A DNA stretch of 64,000 nucleotides from Elmis aenea. Taxonomy: Eukaryota > Arthropoda > Insecta > Coleoptera > Elmidae. Position 1 is the first letter of the stretch. Every line of letters starts with the position of its first letter. Made by a program: the position numbers and the translations under genes. The stretch is from contig OX393581.1 of the NCBI GenBank assembly GCA_947652605.1, positions 29,320,788 to 29,384,787 on the forward strand, in the 5' to 3' direction. Below the pieces are notes generated by a model, which had not been told where the DNA came from, ran no database searches, and was given only the letters and a program-made list of their open reading frames with translations. Positions 12,061 through 24,800 of this stretch are shown here, one piece after another.

Positions 12061-12290
12061 CAGGGGTGGGCAAATGCCAACCCCCGACAACACAACCCGG
12101 CCCACTGCATGAAATATTTTTGCGAATTTTAATGAATTTGATAAATTAATGAGAACTTATTTTCAGATTTTTTCAGGTTCTGAAAAAAATTGAGGTTCGC
12201 CAAAAGATTTTTAACACCCTTCACATCTTAATTTATTTCTGCCCACATCATTCTAACAATTTTTCATCTGGCCCTCCGCTGAAAAAACAG
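12061..12290. mobile_element. hAT-like MITE fragment
   Basis: It begins CAGGGGTGGGCAAATG, the classical hAT terminal motif. The right part contains CTGGCCCTCCGCTGAAAAA, typical of the subterminal region of such elements, but the mirror-image terminus is missing. It is decayed and non-coding. Confidence 0.65.
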
Positions 12291-12870
12291 TGATTCTGTT
12301 AAGAAACACAATATGGTAAACAGCTCTCAGATAACCAAAAATATACTGAAAATTTTCTTCATAATATTTTTGTTTTTTTCTATAATTGACTTTAAAAATT
12401 AAAGTTAAGAGAAATTAAAATTAAATTTTGATATTTTTAATATTAATTATATTTCATCTCAGATGATGTTTCCATTTAAAAAAATTAAATCACTGTTACA
12501 TATTAAAACAGCAGTAGAATGAATGAACTAACTATAAAGATACTATATTGTTTTTGAGTTCGTCTAATAAACTTCTATACCTCACCCCCTCTCCAATCCT
12601 CCAAGAGACTTGTTTTATTTAGCTTTAAAAATCAATTGAGGACTATTTAGAAAATATATATCCCACAGGCCTTATTGACAAAGCAAAAATTAGATTCATT
12701 ATTTTGTTGTGTAGAAGAGGAAAAAAAGCACATTTAACTGTTCTGAAGCCAACTTGACGACCGGCCCACAATAAAAAATAAAATTAGGTATATCTCAAAA
12801 ATGAAGAGATAAAAAAATCTAAAATAATAGTTACATATTGTACATAAAAAAGTACAAATAAAACTGATTT

Positions 12871-14398
12871 AAGTCCTCTACTCACTTTCCAATTTGTCAG
12901 ATCTGACCATTGGAACAACCATGTTGGAGAGTGTGTGCACACTTTTTGAACAATTCAACCAAAACTGCATAATGCATCATCAAACTTACAAAACACGTTT
13001 GTTCATCCAACAGTGGTGGTCCAAATTCGATGGGATTGCATGGGTATCTCGGTTAATATTTAAGATAGAGAAACGGTTAAATTACCAAAAATGTGCAGTT
13101 TTTTGAGACAAACTCAGAACCGTTTTCAAAAATATTCTATCATTTCCGGTGCTCGAGTTATTGGATAAAAAGTGTTTTTTTGTCATATTAATAATGTGTC
13201 ATATCTCCGTTATTGTTGTAAATATCGAAAATGTTTATGAAGATTATTTTTAGATATTTTTATGTTTAATTTGATTACACTAAAAAAAATGTTTTACATT
13301 CGCCCTTAAAAAGTTATGACACAAACTTACCTTTTTTTAAATGGGAGCGATAGTTGGCTATGACCTATTTAAATTCCTTATTTTTTTCTCTTTCCAAATA
13401 TATAAGAGTTGATGTATTTATTTTTAATAATACGCAAGTTACGAAGGTTTTTTAGTTTTTTTTTTTAAGAAAATCATAGGCTGTTAAAACAAAAAAAAAA
13501 CAAGGTGTAAAACCTTATAAAACTAATGTGGTACAAGTTACCAAGGTTTTTACATTTGTTGTTGAGATAAACATCAGAAATTTTTGAACATAAGATAAAC
13601 AGCAATATACTACATTACTGCTGATTTCGACTATGTTGTTGTTATCTTATGTTCAAATATTTACAACGTTTATCTCAACAACAAATTAAAAAACCTTGGT
13701 AACTTGTACCACACGAGTTTTATAAGGTTTTACACCTTGTTTTTTTTTTTGTTTTCACAGCCTGATTTTCTTAAAAAAAAAAAACTTAAAAACCTTCGTA
13801 ACTTGCGTATTATTGAAAATAAATACATCAACCCTTATATATTTGGAGTGAGAACAAAATAAGGAATTTAAATAGGTCATAGCCAACTATTGCTTCCATT
13901 AAAAAAAAAGTAAATTAGTGTCATAACTTTTTAACGGCGAGCGTAAATTTTTTTTTTAGTATAATTAGTTTAACATAAAAATATCTAAAAATAATCTTCA
14001 TGAATATTTTCGATATTTACAACAATAACGGAGATATGACACATTATTATTATGACAAAAAAACACTTTTTATCCAATAACTCGAAAACCGGAAATGATA
14101 GAATATTTTTGAAAACGGTTTTCTCAAAAAACTGCACATTTTTGGTGATTTAACCGTTTCTCTATCTTAAATATTAACCGAGATACCCATGCAATCCCAT
14201 CGAATTTGGACCACACTGTACTGTCTTATCTATAGCAATTTGTAGTGGGGTGATTAGCTTGTCCGATGGTCTGGCTACCCAATCCCAATCCAACTTGTCC
14301 AACTGTCGGTTTGGTTGACTGACAGTGCTACACACTATACAATTTGTCGGAATGGTCGGCCGGTTGTACCGATAAGTTAAAAGGCGAGTAGAGGTCTT
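12871..14398. mobile_element. TIR element B inserted in A2, itself carrying C2
   Basis: AAGTCCTCTACTC at 12871 and GAGTAGAGGTCTT ending at 14398 form a 13-bp inverted repeat with one mismatch. The matching point in A1 is uninterrupted, so this is a later insertion into A2. Its own unique sequence is 12871 to about 13008 and 14221-14398, with foldback C2 filling the middle. Confidence 0.75.
13009..14220. mobile_element. Foldback element C2
   Basis: This is a full-length copy of C1: GGTGGTCCAAATTCGATGGG at the left and CCATCGAATTTGGACCACAC at the right, ending CACTGTA. It is almost entirely palindromic, with its centre near 13615. It is nested within element B, which is nested within foldback A2, giving three levels. 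Confidence 0.9.
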
Positions 14399-14933
14399 GA
14401 ATGATTAGGACAAAAAAAATCGACATTTTCATATATTTTTGCTTTAACTTTTGAAGTACGAGGAGTTTAGTACTTTTAATAATAGATTAAGCCTCTCTTA
14501 CTTAGGTATAATTCATCTGATTTAAGCAAACCTGTATCTCTTATAATAAGCGAGATCTCCTTGCTGGATACATTATCAGGAACACCCTGTATACAAATTT
14601 GTTTTATTAATTTTTATATTATGTTTAAGGTTTTATTTTAAATTAATAGTTCACTATCCCACCTAGGTTCAAAACTACTTAAAATTACAATAACAAAATT
14701 TTGTGTGTGAATTCTCTATTGTACCAATAAACTGCTTATAATAAAAAAATTATACAATATTTAAAAATGTCTTCTTATACATAAAACACGATATTTCAGC
14801 AAAGATGTGCCATTATTATATAATTATTAAAGAATATATTAAGCATATTATTTTTATTTATGTACATTTTGCTGAAATGTGGTGTTGTTAACAATTTTAT
14901 AATTAAAATCTGCAATAAATATATACAATTTTG

Positions 14934-17900
14934 CTATGCTAAAAATACTACGAAAAATATGAAGAAAAATATAAGAACTGCAAATATCTTAATCATAAGC
15001 CACCGATTGGAAGTTACAGATTGAAAATATTTTAATATTTGTGCATGAGCTGCTTCAATGTTTAGTTCAGCATCTTGCACGTTAGTATCGATCCTTTCCA
15101 CCATATCTTCCTGTTCTTTGACCATGTGGGCCAACTGTTGAAATATTCCACCAAGTTCTACAATAGTCGATTCAATATTTTGCATAGTTTCGGCTCTGTC
15201 CAGTAAGTAATTATCTGTTTCATCATACATCATGGCCTGCATTTGATTTCTTTGAGGAATTAAAGCTGCACTTTCTAAATTTATACTAACTTGGTCTTGC
15301 TCTTGTAAAAGAACACTTCCTATAATATAAAAATATTTTAAACTAAAACTTTCAATTTAAAAAAATCAAATTTATGATAACAATTCTCTTTACATAATCT
15401 AATTATATATTAGAAAAACATGAAAACACTTATTTAAGTTGGTTACATGCAAAGCGTTTTGTATGCCTAATATTTCATGTATATCTTCTTTACTGTTAGT
15501 GCTATGATCATGAAATAAGGAAAGATGTACAGTTTTTAACAGCTTATTAATATCGTGTTTTTGGTTTGTATGTGTTGTAGCTAACTTTATACAGTTTACA
15601 GTGTGTCCAAAAGGAATGGAATATGCTATATATCTCAGTAAATATCTACTTTAGGGAAAATTATTTTGAATAAAAGTTGTTTGGTACTTAGTTTTCCATC
15701 ATAAGACAAAATTTAAATATTTTTTTTCGAATAACAAAAGCGCAATGAAAAACAATTGAATTTTTTTAAATGACAAGTTACCCCTATACTATACTCATTT
15801 AATGTTTTTTTTCTTCTGTTTTTAATGATGGGGTCACCTTAAAAATAAAGTTTATGCTGAGAGGCCGAAGAATATCGAAAATTTTAAAGATCGTATTAGA
15901 GAAATTACACCTGAAATGGTTGGGAATGTTATAAACGGGTTTAAAAACCAAGTTTATCATTTCCAAGCTGTAAATGGTTCACAGTTTAAACACTTATTGT
16001 AGATTTCGTCAAAAAAAATTAGTGCTTATGATGTTTTTGTAACAAATAAATACTAAACAATTAAAATAATTTTTACGTTTTTCTCAAAAAGTTGCCCAAG
16101 TAAGGGTACTAAAGTTTTGCATCATTGAAAAGAGAAAAAAATTCTCTATCAAATGAGTATAATACAGGGGTACCTTGCCATTTAAAAAATTCAATTGTTT
16201 TTCATTGAGCTTTTGTTATTCGAAAAAAAATAATTAATTTTGCCTTATGGTGGAAAACTAAGTACCAAACAACTTTTATACAAAAAATTTTTCCCTAAAG
16301 TGGATATTTACTGAGATATACAGCATATTCCATTCCTTTTGGACACACTGTATATTTCATTAAAAACCTCACCTTGGTGGTAGCCTGACACTGCGGAAGG
16401 GGGTAAGCTGGTATTAACTGGTCCTTTAGAAAATTGTTCTCTCCTATTTTTTTGGTGTTTTAAATTTTCAGTTCGCACTTCCAAGATTTGTTTGAAATCA
16501 GTCGACATCGAAGCCAATTTTGACTGCAGTGCCAACACAACACTACTAGTATGAGATTGAAGGTGTTTTCCACTTTGTCTTTGTTTTTTAGATACATCTT
16601 GTAACTGTGCTATCTGTTGATTTAAACTATTCAAATCACCTTTTATAATATACGTTAGTTCTTGAATTTCAGCTGATCGATCATCAAATAAGGACTTTCT
16701 TTTTGCCACTAAAATGTGAATTCTTATTAATTATGTGGCACACTCATGCATTAAATAATGACACAAAAAGTTCATATCATTTACAATCAAAACAATTTAA
16801 AAAATTATAAAAAACAAAAATATTCAAAGGTATTTTTATAATATAAATTTTATTTTTCGGGATAGTCTCGAATTTTCACCCATTGTACCGAATTTTTTCA
16901 CAGGAAATGCTTGCCCTGAATTTAATTATTTTGTCCCGACTTGTCCCGGATTTCAATATCAATTATAATTATCTATACTAAGAAATATTTATTTAAAAAT
17001 TTAACTTGTATTTTTGCAATTATATTTGTTATTTGATGTATAAAAAATTAATGTTGATCCTCCCTTTTTTCGATTAACCGAAAAATATGGTCACCTTAAT
17101 ATTAGTGATTGATTTGATTTATTATTATTACTTCCTGAAACAATGCTAGTTTCATACAAAACTTTAACAGCATTCACACTATGTTTTTAACAGTACAGTT
17201 AAATGTTATCAGAATAAATTGCAACGGTCGTAAAGTTACCGAATCACAATCAATATAATTACCGTACACACATACAAGATTATGGGCGTGTAAGACAACA
17301 GGCAATTTTTAAGCTACATTTCAAATTATTTGACATTGTGGAAATTATCTGTTTCCAGTCATAATGGTATTTACAATTTAAAGATGAAATAAGGCAGAAA
17401 TCAAACTCCCTGTTATTGTGTCTGGCATACACGACTCCCCATTTTAAGGTGTATTTTGTGGTTTTTGGTTGTCTTACACGCCGATACATTAAGTAATTTT
17501 CTTATACACCTATACACAAGGTAATTTTCTTATATCATGCAAAACACATAATAAAAAGTAAACAAATATTACCTTACTGCATCTTTTATGATAAAATTGT
17601 TTAATCTTTCACTGACTTTAGAATATAATAAAAACTTTTGATTTTGGTGCATCTATTTACCATTTACCTGTCCTACATACATCAATTTATCTTTTAATTT
17701 ACTAGTATATTACACGTATATCTGTATGCATTAATAAACGTTTAATTTATCTGAAGTATCGCTGATTAGTATATTATAAACAGGTCAAACGAATATATTT
17801 AATACATGAAAATGTTGATGTCACATACAGTGCACAAGTGGTTTGTACCATAAAATAGATACCTAGTCAAATACTTACGTAAAGTTAGTTTTTCTAATTT

Positions 17901-18248
17901 TGCATACGTGCTAGCAATATTTTTTCCAATATTCCTTGCAATAAACATGAATTCTGAATGACTCTGGATGACTTTCGCTTTTCTGGGATCTTTGGCCGAT
18001 ACCGCTCTAGCAATAGTTCTTCCTTGTAAAGAACGTATTGTATTAACGAACTCATTGGTTCTGTCTCTAGCAGTCATAACTATTTCTGGTTCAACGTAAT
18101 CGTCAATCAAAGTGTCTTCTTCTAAATGATAGTTTTGTACAGCATTACTAGGTTGCACAATTGTTCCCTTATTTGACCATGTTTGATAGTCACTTACTAC
18201 AACAAGTGGCTCTGAATCTGAGCCAGTTCGGCGTCTTCTAGCTGGCAT
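14934..18248 (-). CDS. Syx5: Syntaxin 5, Golgi/ER Qa-SNARE (3 exons, 363 aa)
   Basis: The exons run 18248-17879, 16708-16373 and 15319-14934; the total is 1092 nt with the stop and the frame is intact. Syntaxin 5 is the Qa-SNARE for ER-Golgi and intra-Golgi vesicle fusion. The order seen is: an N-terminal RRRR tract (residues 4-7); an internal Met58 followed by ARDRTNEF (60-67), matching the Sly1-binding N-peptide of the family; Habc-type helices; the conserved LAKRKSLFDDRSAEIQELTY; a SNARE motif at about 276-336 with the zero-layer Gln near 305; and a C-terminal membrane anchor at 342-363 ending FVVFLA. As in vertebrate STX5, a long form with a basic ER-retrieval signal and a short form from Met58 are possible. 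AATAAA (minus strand) lies near 14858. It is divergently paired with Sly1. Confidence 0.96.
15597..16352. mobile_element. Foldback element in Syx5 intron 2
   Basis: TACAGTGTGTCCAAAAGG is mirrored by CCTTTTGGACACACTGTA ending at 16352, with TA following. The arms are about 300 bp with the loop near 15980. The phrase ATATCTCAGTAAATATC lies at the subterminal position also occupied in other foldbacks. Its edge is only 20 bp from the splice donor of Syx5 exon 2. Confidence 0.85.
16855..17097. mobile_element. Truncated AAGGTGACCATA element
   Basis: It shares with 4655-5548 the phrases GGGATAGTCTCGAATTTTCAC, ACAGGAAATGCTTG and TTGTCCCGACTTGTCCC, plus the right terminus ATATGGTCACCTT ending at 17097. 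The left terminus is missing. It lies in Syx5 intron 1. Confidence 0.6.
17285..17482. mobile_element. MITE with GGCGTGTAAGACAAC TIR
   Basis: A perfect 15-bp inverted repeat (GGCGTGTAAGACAAC and GTTGTCTTACACGCC) bounds 198 bp in Syx5 intron 1. A short open frame across it has no known domain. The family is not identified. Confidence 0.65.
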
Positions 18249-18888
18249 TGCATTCTAATTCAACTACAGACCTATTTTTTCGTTGGTCACAGGAACATAT
18301 GTTGATGAGCTTGAATGCAATACACAAGGCTTAACCTTGGAAGGAGCTATAACAGACACATACATATACTACTAAAACACTTAAATGCAGTTGTTAAACA
18401 AATATTCGTGATTTTAAAACTTATTGTTAAAGCTGTCATATGAGTTTCGTAGGTTTGTAATAATAAACTGGTGACAGTTCACAATCCACACGTACCACTT
18501 GCTCCCTTCCACCCAATATTTCAGTGGTACCAGCCTACCAGCAAGCAGACTTTTACAACTTTTACTAAAAAAATAATCATAAGATTAAACTTCCAACTAA
18601 ATAAGTACAACGTAAACAAAATTATGTAATAATAAATACTACATTGACGCAAAATATCTTTCTCACTTTTTGCATTGTTCTGAAATGTTTGTCTAAATTT
18701 CTCTTATTAGTGACAATTCTTTTCATTACGTTACGTAGCATGTATAAACGTCATCAGTTTAAATGTCGTGTTTAAGCAACACGTAAGCTACAAATTAAAC
18801 TCAAAAAAAGTAATGTCATTATAAGTTGAAAAAATCAGTAGATAAGGCATAGAAATTAATTTTTATACCGTTTACGTTAAACAGAACA
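18249..18888. promoter_or_regulatory. Bidirectional Syx5/Sly1 promoter interval
   Basis: These 640 bp separate the start codons of the two divergent genes and must hold both 5' UTRs and promoters. No TATA box stands out. An ACGTCAT element (18748-18754, a CRE half-site TGACGT on the other strand) and the adjacent ATTACGTTACGTAG (18725-18738) are bZIP-type candidates. Drosophila CrebA, a bZIP factor, controls secretory-pathway genes, so they are reasonable guesses only. No transposon is visible here, unlike the flanking introns. Confidence 0.55.
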
Positions 18889-21800
18889 ATGACAACTTTA
18901 CGCCAAAAACAAATAAGTAAGTGATTTTACATTAAAATTTGTTTGAACTCTATAACCTCAATTTCAGATGCACTTAAGCAAATGTTAAATTTAAATCAAC
19001 CTCCCATGAAAGGTGGAACTGCGGAACCAGTATGGAAAGTATTAATATATGATCGGATAGGGCAAGATATTATTGCACCGCTTATTCAAGTAAAAGAATT
19101 ACGAGAATTAGGTGTCACGCTGCATGTGTAAGTTTTTGACAATATTGTGAAGTTGTCTTGTTTAATTATTAATATATTTGCAGTCAGTTACATTCCGATC
19201 GCGATCCAATTCCTGAAGTACCAGCTGTATATTTTTGTGCACCCACTGAAGAAAATTTGGGACGTATTAGTCAAGATTTTCAAAGGGGTGTATATGATAC
19301 GTATCATTTAAATTTTATATCGCCTATATCACGACAAAAACTTGAAGATCTTGCTTCAGCAGCCTTACAAGCAAATTGTGTTGCAAATATTCATAAGGTA
19401 ATGTCTTTTTAAGTTATTCAAATTTACTGTTACATTTGTATTTAATACATTTTAGGTTTATGATCAGTACATTAACTTTATTAGTTTAGAGGATGATATG
19501 TTTGTATTAAAACATCAAAATTGTGACGCCTTGTCATATTATGGTATGTATTAAACAGTTGTTTGATATTTTTTATACAATTTATTGTCTTGTAGCTATA
19601 AATAAAGGTGATATTAAAGACACAGAAATGGATAACATTATGGATTCTATAGTTGATAGTTTATTTGCTGTATTTGTCACAATGGGTATGTAATTTTATT
19701 AATGGCAAAAGTAAAATATAAAATATTTTCCATTTAAAATTGTTCGTCTTATCGTAGCTGGAGTTTTGCATTATTTTTTAGTGAAATTAAATAGTTGACC
19801 ATGAAATACTGCTTTTTATTGTACTAATTTGATTATTGTCAATAATAACGGTTTATTTTATGGTTGTAATGATTTTGTATTTTGTTATAGGAACTGTTCC
19901 CATAATTAGAAGTCCAAAAGGAAATGCAGCTGAGGTGGTTGCTAAAAAACTTGATAAAAAGTTGAGAGAAAATTTATTTGATGCCCGAAATAATCTTTTT
20001 CACACAGACACCCAAACAGGAAGTTTCAATTTTCAACGGCCTCTATTAATAATATTAGATAGAAATGTGGATATGGCTACTCCATTACATCACACTTGGA
20101 CATACCAAGCATTAACTCACGATTTGCTTGATTTAGCATTGAATCGAGTTGTTGTTGAAGAAAAATCATCTGTAGGTGGTACGTTTGTAACTAATTAATA
20201 TATTTTTTTAGTGACAGTTTTTCATTTTTAAAACCATAATGAAGTCTAAACAATAAAATTTATGTTAACATATGATTTTTTTTTGTTTCGATTGAAAGAA
20301 GAGCCAATAAACATAAAAAAAGTTTTCTAAAAATCTCACCGAAATCGTTAAAGACTGTTTAGTGACTGCTTTTTGATATTACAACAGACTAAAAATACTT
20401 TTGAAATAATAGCATTCATAGCTTTCTTTCTTTTAAGTCTATCTAATAACTCTGCTTTGTGTTGAAGAATTTAGTTTGTAAAATCGTATATGGGTTTATA
20501 ACTAAAGCCATAAACTTTAGCTTTTGAGCACAATATTTTGCTAAAAACTGTACCAAAGAAAATAATCAAATAAGATTATAGACTATTGACATTTTTATGA
20601 AAATAATTTTTTAACTTCAAATTACAAGTATTAACACGTTGACTGCCAAGGCAACTTTCAGGAAGCAATATTATATTATTCAAACCTCTAATTATAATAT
20701 TATTAACAAATTTTCAGTTCGTGTAAGCCAGCCTTAATTTTTCTGTATATTCCCAGAAGCCACCCATCCATAAATACGCTTATATTCTACGAGTATAATC
20801 GTAGCTGCACGAAAATGACTAGTAACAGCACCACGAGTTATCTCGTAGTCGGCGTCCTGGATAAGAACGCAAACTACGAGTTATCTCGTACTTGGCAGTC
20901 AACTTGTTAAAGAGAAATTTTTTTCAACACTGAACTTAAAATTGTTTCTAAGCGAAACGTTTAATAGTTCTGTAGTTCCTTAATTTTTTATCAGAAACAT
21001 TTAAAAAAATTCTTGTAACCTTCAGCTTTTTACTATGAATTTAGCATTGTTACTAACTCAAGTTTAATTGCACTTGTATTAATTTTAAACAATTTTTTAT
21101 TGTAAGATGATTATACGAACTGTAAAATTTCTGCAACAAATTTGTCTCTTGCAAGGTTTTTGAGATAACATTTTAGTCCTTCATCCTAGAGTAGCCTTTC
21201 TTAAAGTGGGTTTCACGAAACCTCGGGGTTCTGTGTGTTTGTTGGTGTTGCTTTGCTCATTTTTACAGCATTTAAATCACACCCCTAAAATAAAGCATGT
21301 GCGATATGCAACATGCTAACATCGCTCGGGCATTACTAGCATACCAGATGACGTCTGATGTCTTGTTAAAATTAGGAGGGAGTTCATTTTAACAAGTTGA
21401 GGGTTAGTCCATAAAATGCAAGTTTGGTTAGGGTTCTGCAATTTTTGAAAAATTGTGTGAGAATTCTCCAACAAAGTATGTTTGGTAACTCCTGTTCAAG
21501 GGGATTGTAGGTCCTTTCGGAAACGTTTTAGAAAATATGTTCATGGTAGTAAATGTACCTAGAAATTATATCCCCCTTAATTTGTTAATGTAAATAATAA
21601 ATATTGTATGGAATTTATTAATTAAAATGTTATGTTTCTTATAATGCATTAAAATATGTGACATAATATAGCTTTTGTAAGTTTTTATTAACAGGTTGAC
21701 TGCCAAGCGGTCGTATACGACCGCCCGCTACTATAGTCTTATGTGCCAAGCGGTCGTATCTGAAATAAAATAGTATCTTTAAATTAACTTGGCAGCAGGG

Positions 21801-24800
21801 GCATTTTTAACATTTTGTTTTGGCAGTCAACGTGTTAAAAAAATTTAAAATAACAACTTTGCATGGATTGTTTACTTGAAACAAGCTAAAAATTAGAATG
21901 GCATGTATTGTTGCGTTCCCTGTGAGGCAAAGTAGGATAACCCAGCTAACGTATTATTATATTGTTGTTTAATTTTTAGGTGCAAGAGCCAAAAATCGTG
22001 TATGTGAATTAGATACTAGTGATAAATTTTGGTCTACACATAAGGGGTCACCGTTTCCTACTGTAGCCGAAGCAATCCAAGAAGAACTGGAACAATATAG
22101 AACTTCTGAAGAGGAAGTGAAAAAACTTAAAACTTCAATGGGTATTGATAATGAAAGTGACGTAGCTCTTTCATTAGTTTCTGACAATACAGCAAGGATC
22201 ACTTCTGCCGTTAATTCTCTTCCGCAGTTGATGGAGAAGAAACGCCTTATTGACATGCATACTACTGTTGCAACAGGTTGTTATATTTTATCTATTATAT
22301 TAGAGTGTTTTATATACAGGGTGATTGATTGAAACCGGGACTTAAAAAGATATGAAGAATGAAAAATTTTTGAAAATTTTTTGATTTTCATCGTGATGCT
22401 TAATATTATCTACCGGCGCCATTTTTATTAAAGAGAAAACCCTCAAATTTAGACTATGCATAGAAGAAACCTTGGAGTTCATCCTGAAATTTTTCAAATC
22501 GATGCATTGCTTACAGGGTGTCTAAAATTTAATTTCCTTTTAATACAACTTCTTCAGACCAGTAAAACTCGTTTGTTTCAAATACAATACCCAAATTTTT
22601 TTTTCATTTTATAATGCAAAATTAAATTCTGCATCAATCTGTATTAGGGTTTCCCATACCTATCTGCAATAATTTTTGAGTTATTAAGGATTTTTGATAA
22701 ATTTGAGAGAAATTGCAACATTTTTAAATAGTAGGCCATGGAAATGACAACAAAAGCCAATAATAATAACTGTCAACCACTTTCATAGCGTTTTGTCTGT
22801 AGTGTTCATGAAAATGGAAAATCAAGAGTATTCATTCACGGATATTCTGAACTTATTTTATATTCATGAAGAATGTCACAAGATTATTAAAAGAACATGC
22901 CGTGTGTTCAGTGAAGAGGTATCCCTATTTGACTGTAATGACCAGACAGAAATTTCAATGAATAGAATCAAATTTTTGCAATTTAAAAGAGTGAAATCTG
23001 CTAGTAATTGACCGAAGCGTGTGACAAATAATGAAACTAATGAAGTTAACATCCTGGGACATTTTAATGCCCATCTTCAGCAGTCAATTCGATCGGCAGC
23101 GCAAGACTTAGGGTTAACGTACTATGCTGTACAAGCTACCTTAAAAATGCACAACTCTTCGTTTGCACTTTCAATATTCTTGTGATATTGTCTATGAATG
23201 TAAAATTAATTTAAAATATACGTGTTTGAATACTCTTGATTTTCCATTTTCATGAACACTACAGACAAACAGTATAAAAGTGGTTGACAGTTATTATTAT
23301 TGGTTTTTGTTGTCATTTCCAAGGCCTACTATTTAAAAATGTTGCAATTTCTCTAAAATTTATCAAAAATTCTTAATAACTCGAAAATTATTGCAGATAG
23401 GTATAGGAAACCCTAATACAGATTGATGCAGAATTTAATTTTGTATTATAAAATGCAAAAAAAATTTGGGCATTGTTTTTGAAATAAACGAGTTTTACTG
23501 GTCTGAAGTTGTATTAAAAGGAAATTAAATTTTAGACACCCTGTAAGTAATGCATCGATTGGAAAAATTCCAGCATGAACTCCAAGGTTTCTTCTATGCA
23601 TAGTCTAAATTTGAAGGTTTTCTCTTTAAAAATAACGGCGGTAGATAATATTAAGCATCACAATGAAAATCAAAAAATTTTCAAAAAAGTCCAAAGATCT
23701 AAAAAACGACTGCACTTAGGTATAGAGAATGCTATTAAAAGTCCCTCTAATATAACGTTTTAAATCCAAAAATGCAATAAAAAATATACCATTGTATTTG
23801 AAATAAGAAAGTAGACGTCATCTTGAAAATATTTTCAATAAACAGATCAGATGCCATTATGGACATAACCAAAATTTCAGATCAATACCCTTTTTCATTC
23901 TTCATATCTTTTTAAGTCCCGGTCAATCAATCACCCTGTATAATATATCATAATTTATAACCTGCAAACATATTTTAACATTGTAAGTCATTAATTTACT
24001 AAAAGTTAAACTTAACTTTAAAAATAGCTTAAAAATCTGTACCAATTTTTAAATGCAACAATTTCACGTCAAGTGATCCACTATATTTTCTCGCTAGGCG
24101 GATCTCGGAAAGCTATAGAATCGGTTATATGGGCAAAATGTGTAGTATTTTGAGCGGGGCCCCATAGAATGCAAAAACAACTTGTTTTTTAATTATGACT
24201 ACTCGCAGGCGAATGAAAACTTCATTCGAAGGGTCCATTAACTCTGCTTGGGCACAGGCTCATTCACTTCTAGCTTAACTCATTGCTCTTCAACACAAAA
24301 TATGTAATTCTGTGTAGCGTCGCTAATTTAACTGATTTTCCAACGATTGTAACAACAAATAACAAAGTTATCTGCATAACGCAGTCAGTAATAATTGTCA
24401 CCCTGTATGTTCTTTTTTTCATAATTTACATGTGGTCATAATAAAAAAAAAAATTATGTTATTAACTTTCACACTTACTACATTATATTCAGAACTTTAT
24501 GTTCAAAGACAATATTTTGTTTTTAATTATTTCCTGGCCTACCTTAATAAGTTATTTTGGGGGGAAATTTTTGTTTTGTTTTACATCATTGTAACTTTAT
24601 CAAACTGCTAATGTGTACAGCTATTTGATTAGGTCATAGCAAACTATATGATTTCCACTTTTAAAAACCTTAGATTATGCGATACCTCAAAAGCTAATCA
24701 AGAAAAATATTTTTTTTTAGCCATTAGTCACACGCAATAATTTGTTTACTGTAAGAAATAAATCAAATATGAACTTGATGAAAACCTGTTATATGTATGA

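Larger units (their letters stand above)
12717..14591. mobile_element. Foldback element A2, interrupted
   Basis: Bases 12717-12870 match A1 around 820-960 (AAAAAGCACATTTAACT, GCCAACTTGACG). Bases 14399-14591 match A1 around 985-1191, ending GGAACACCCTGTA followed by TA. Between them sits a 1.5-kb insertion (12871-14398) absent from A1. The left arm is lost. Confidence 0.8.
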
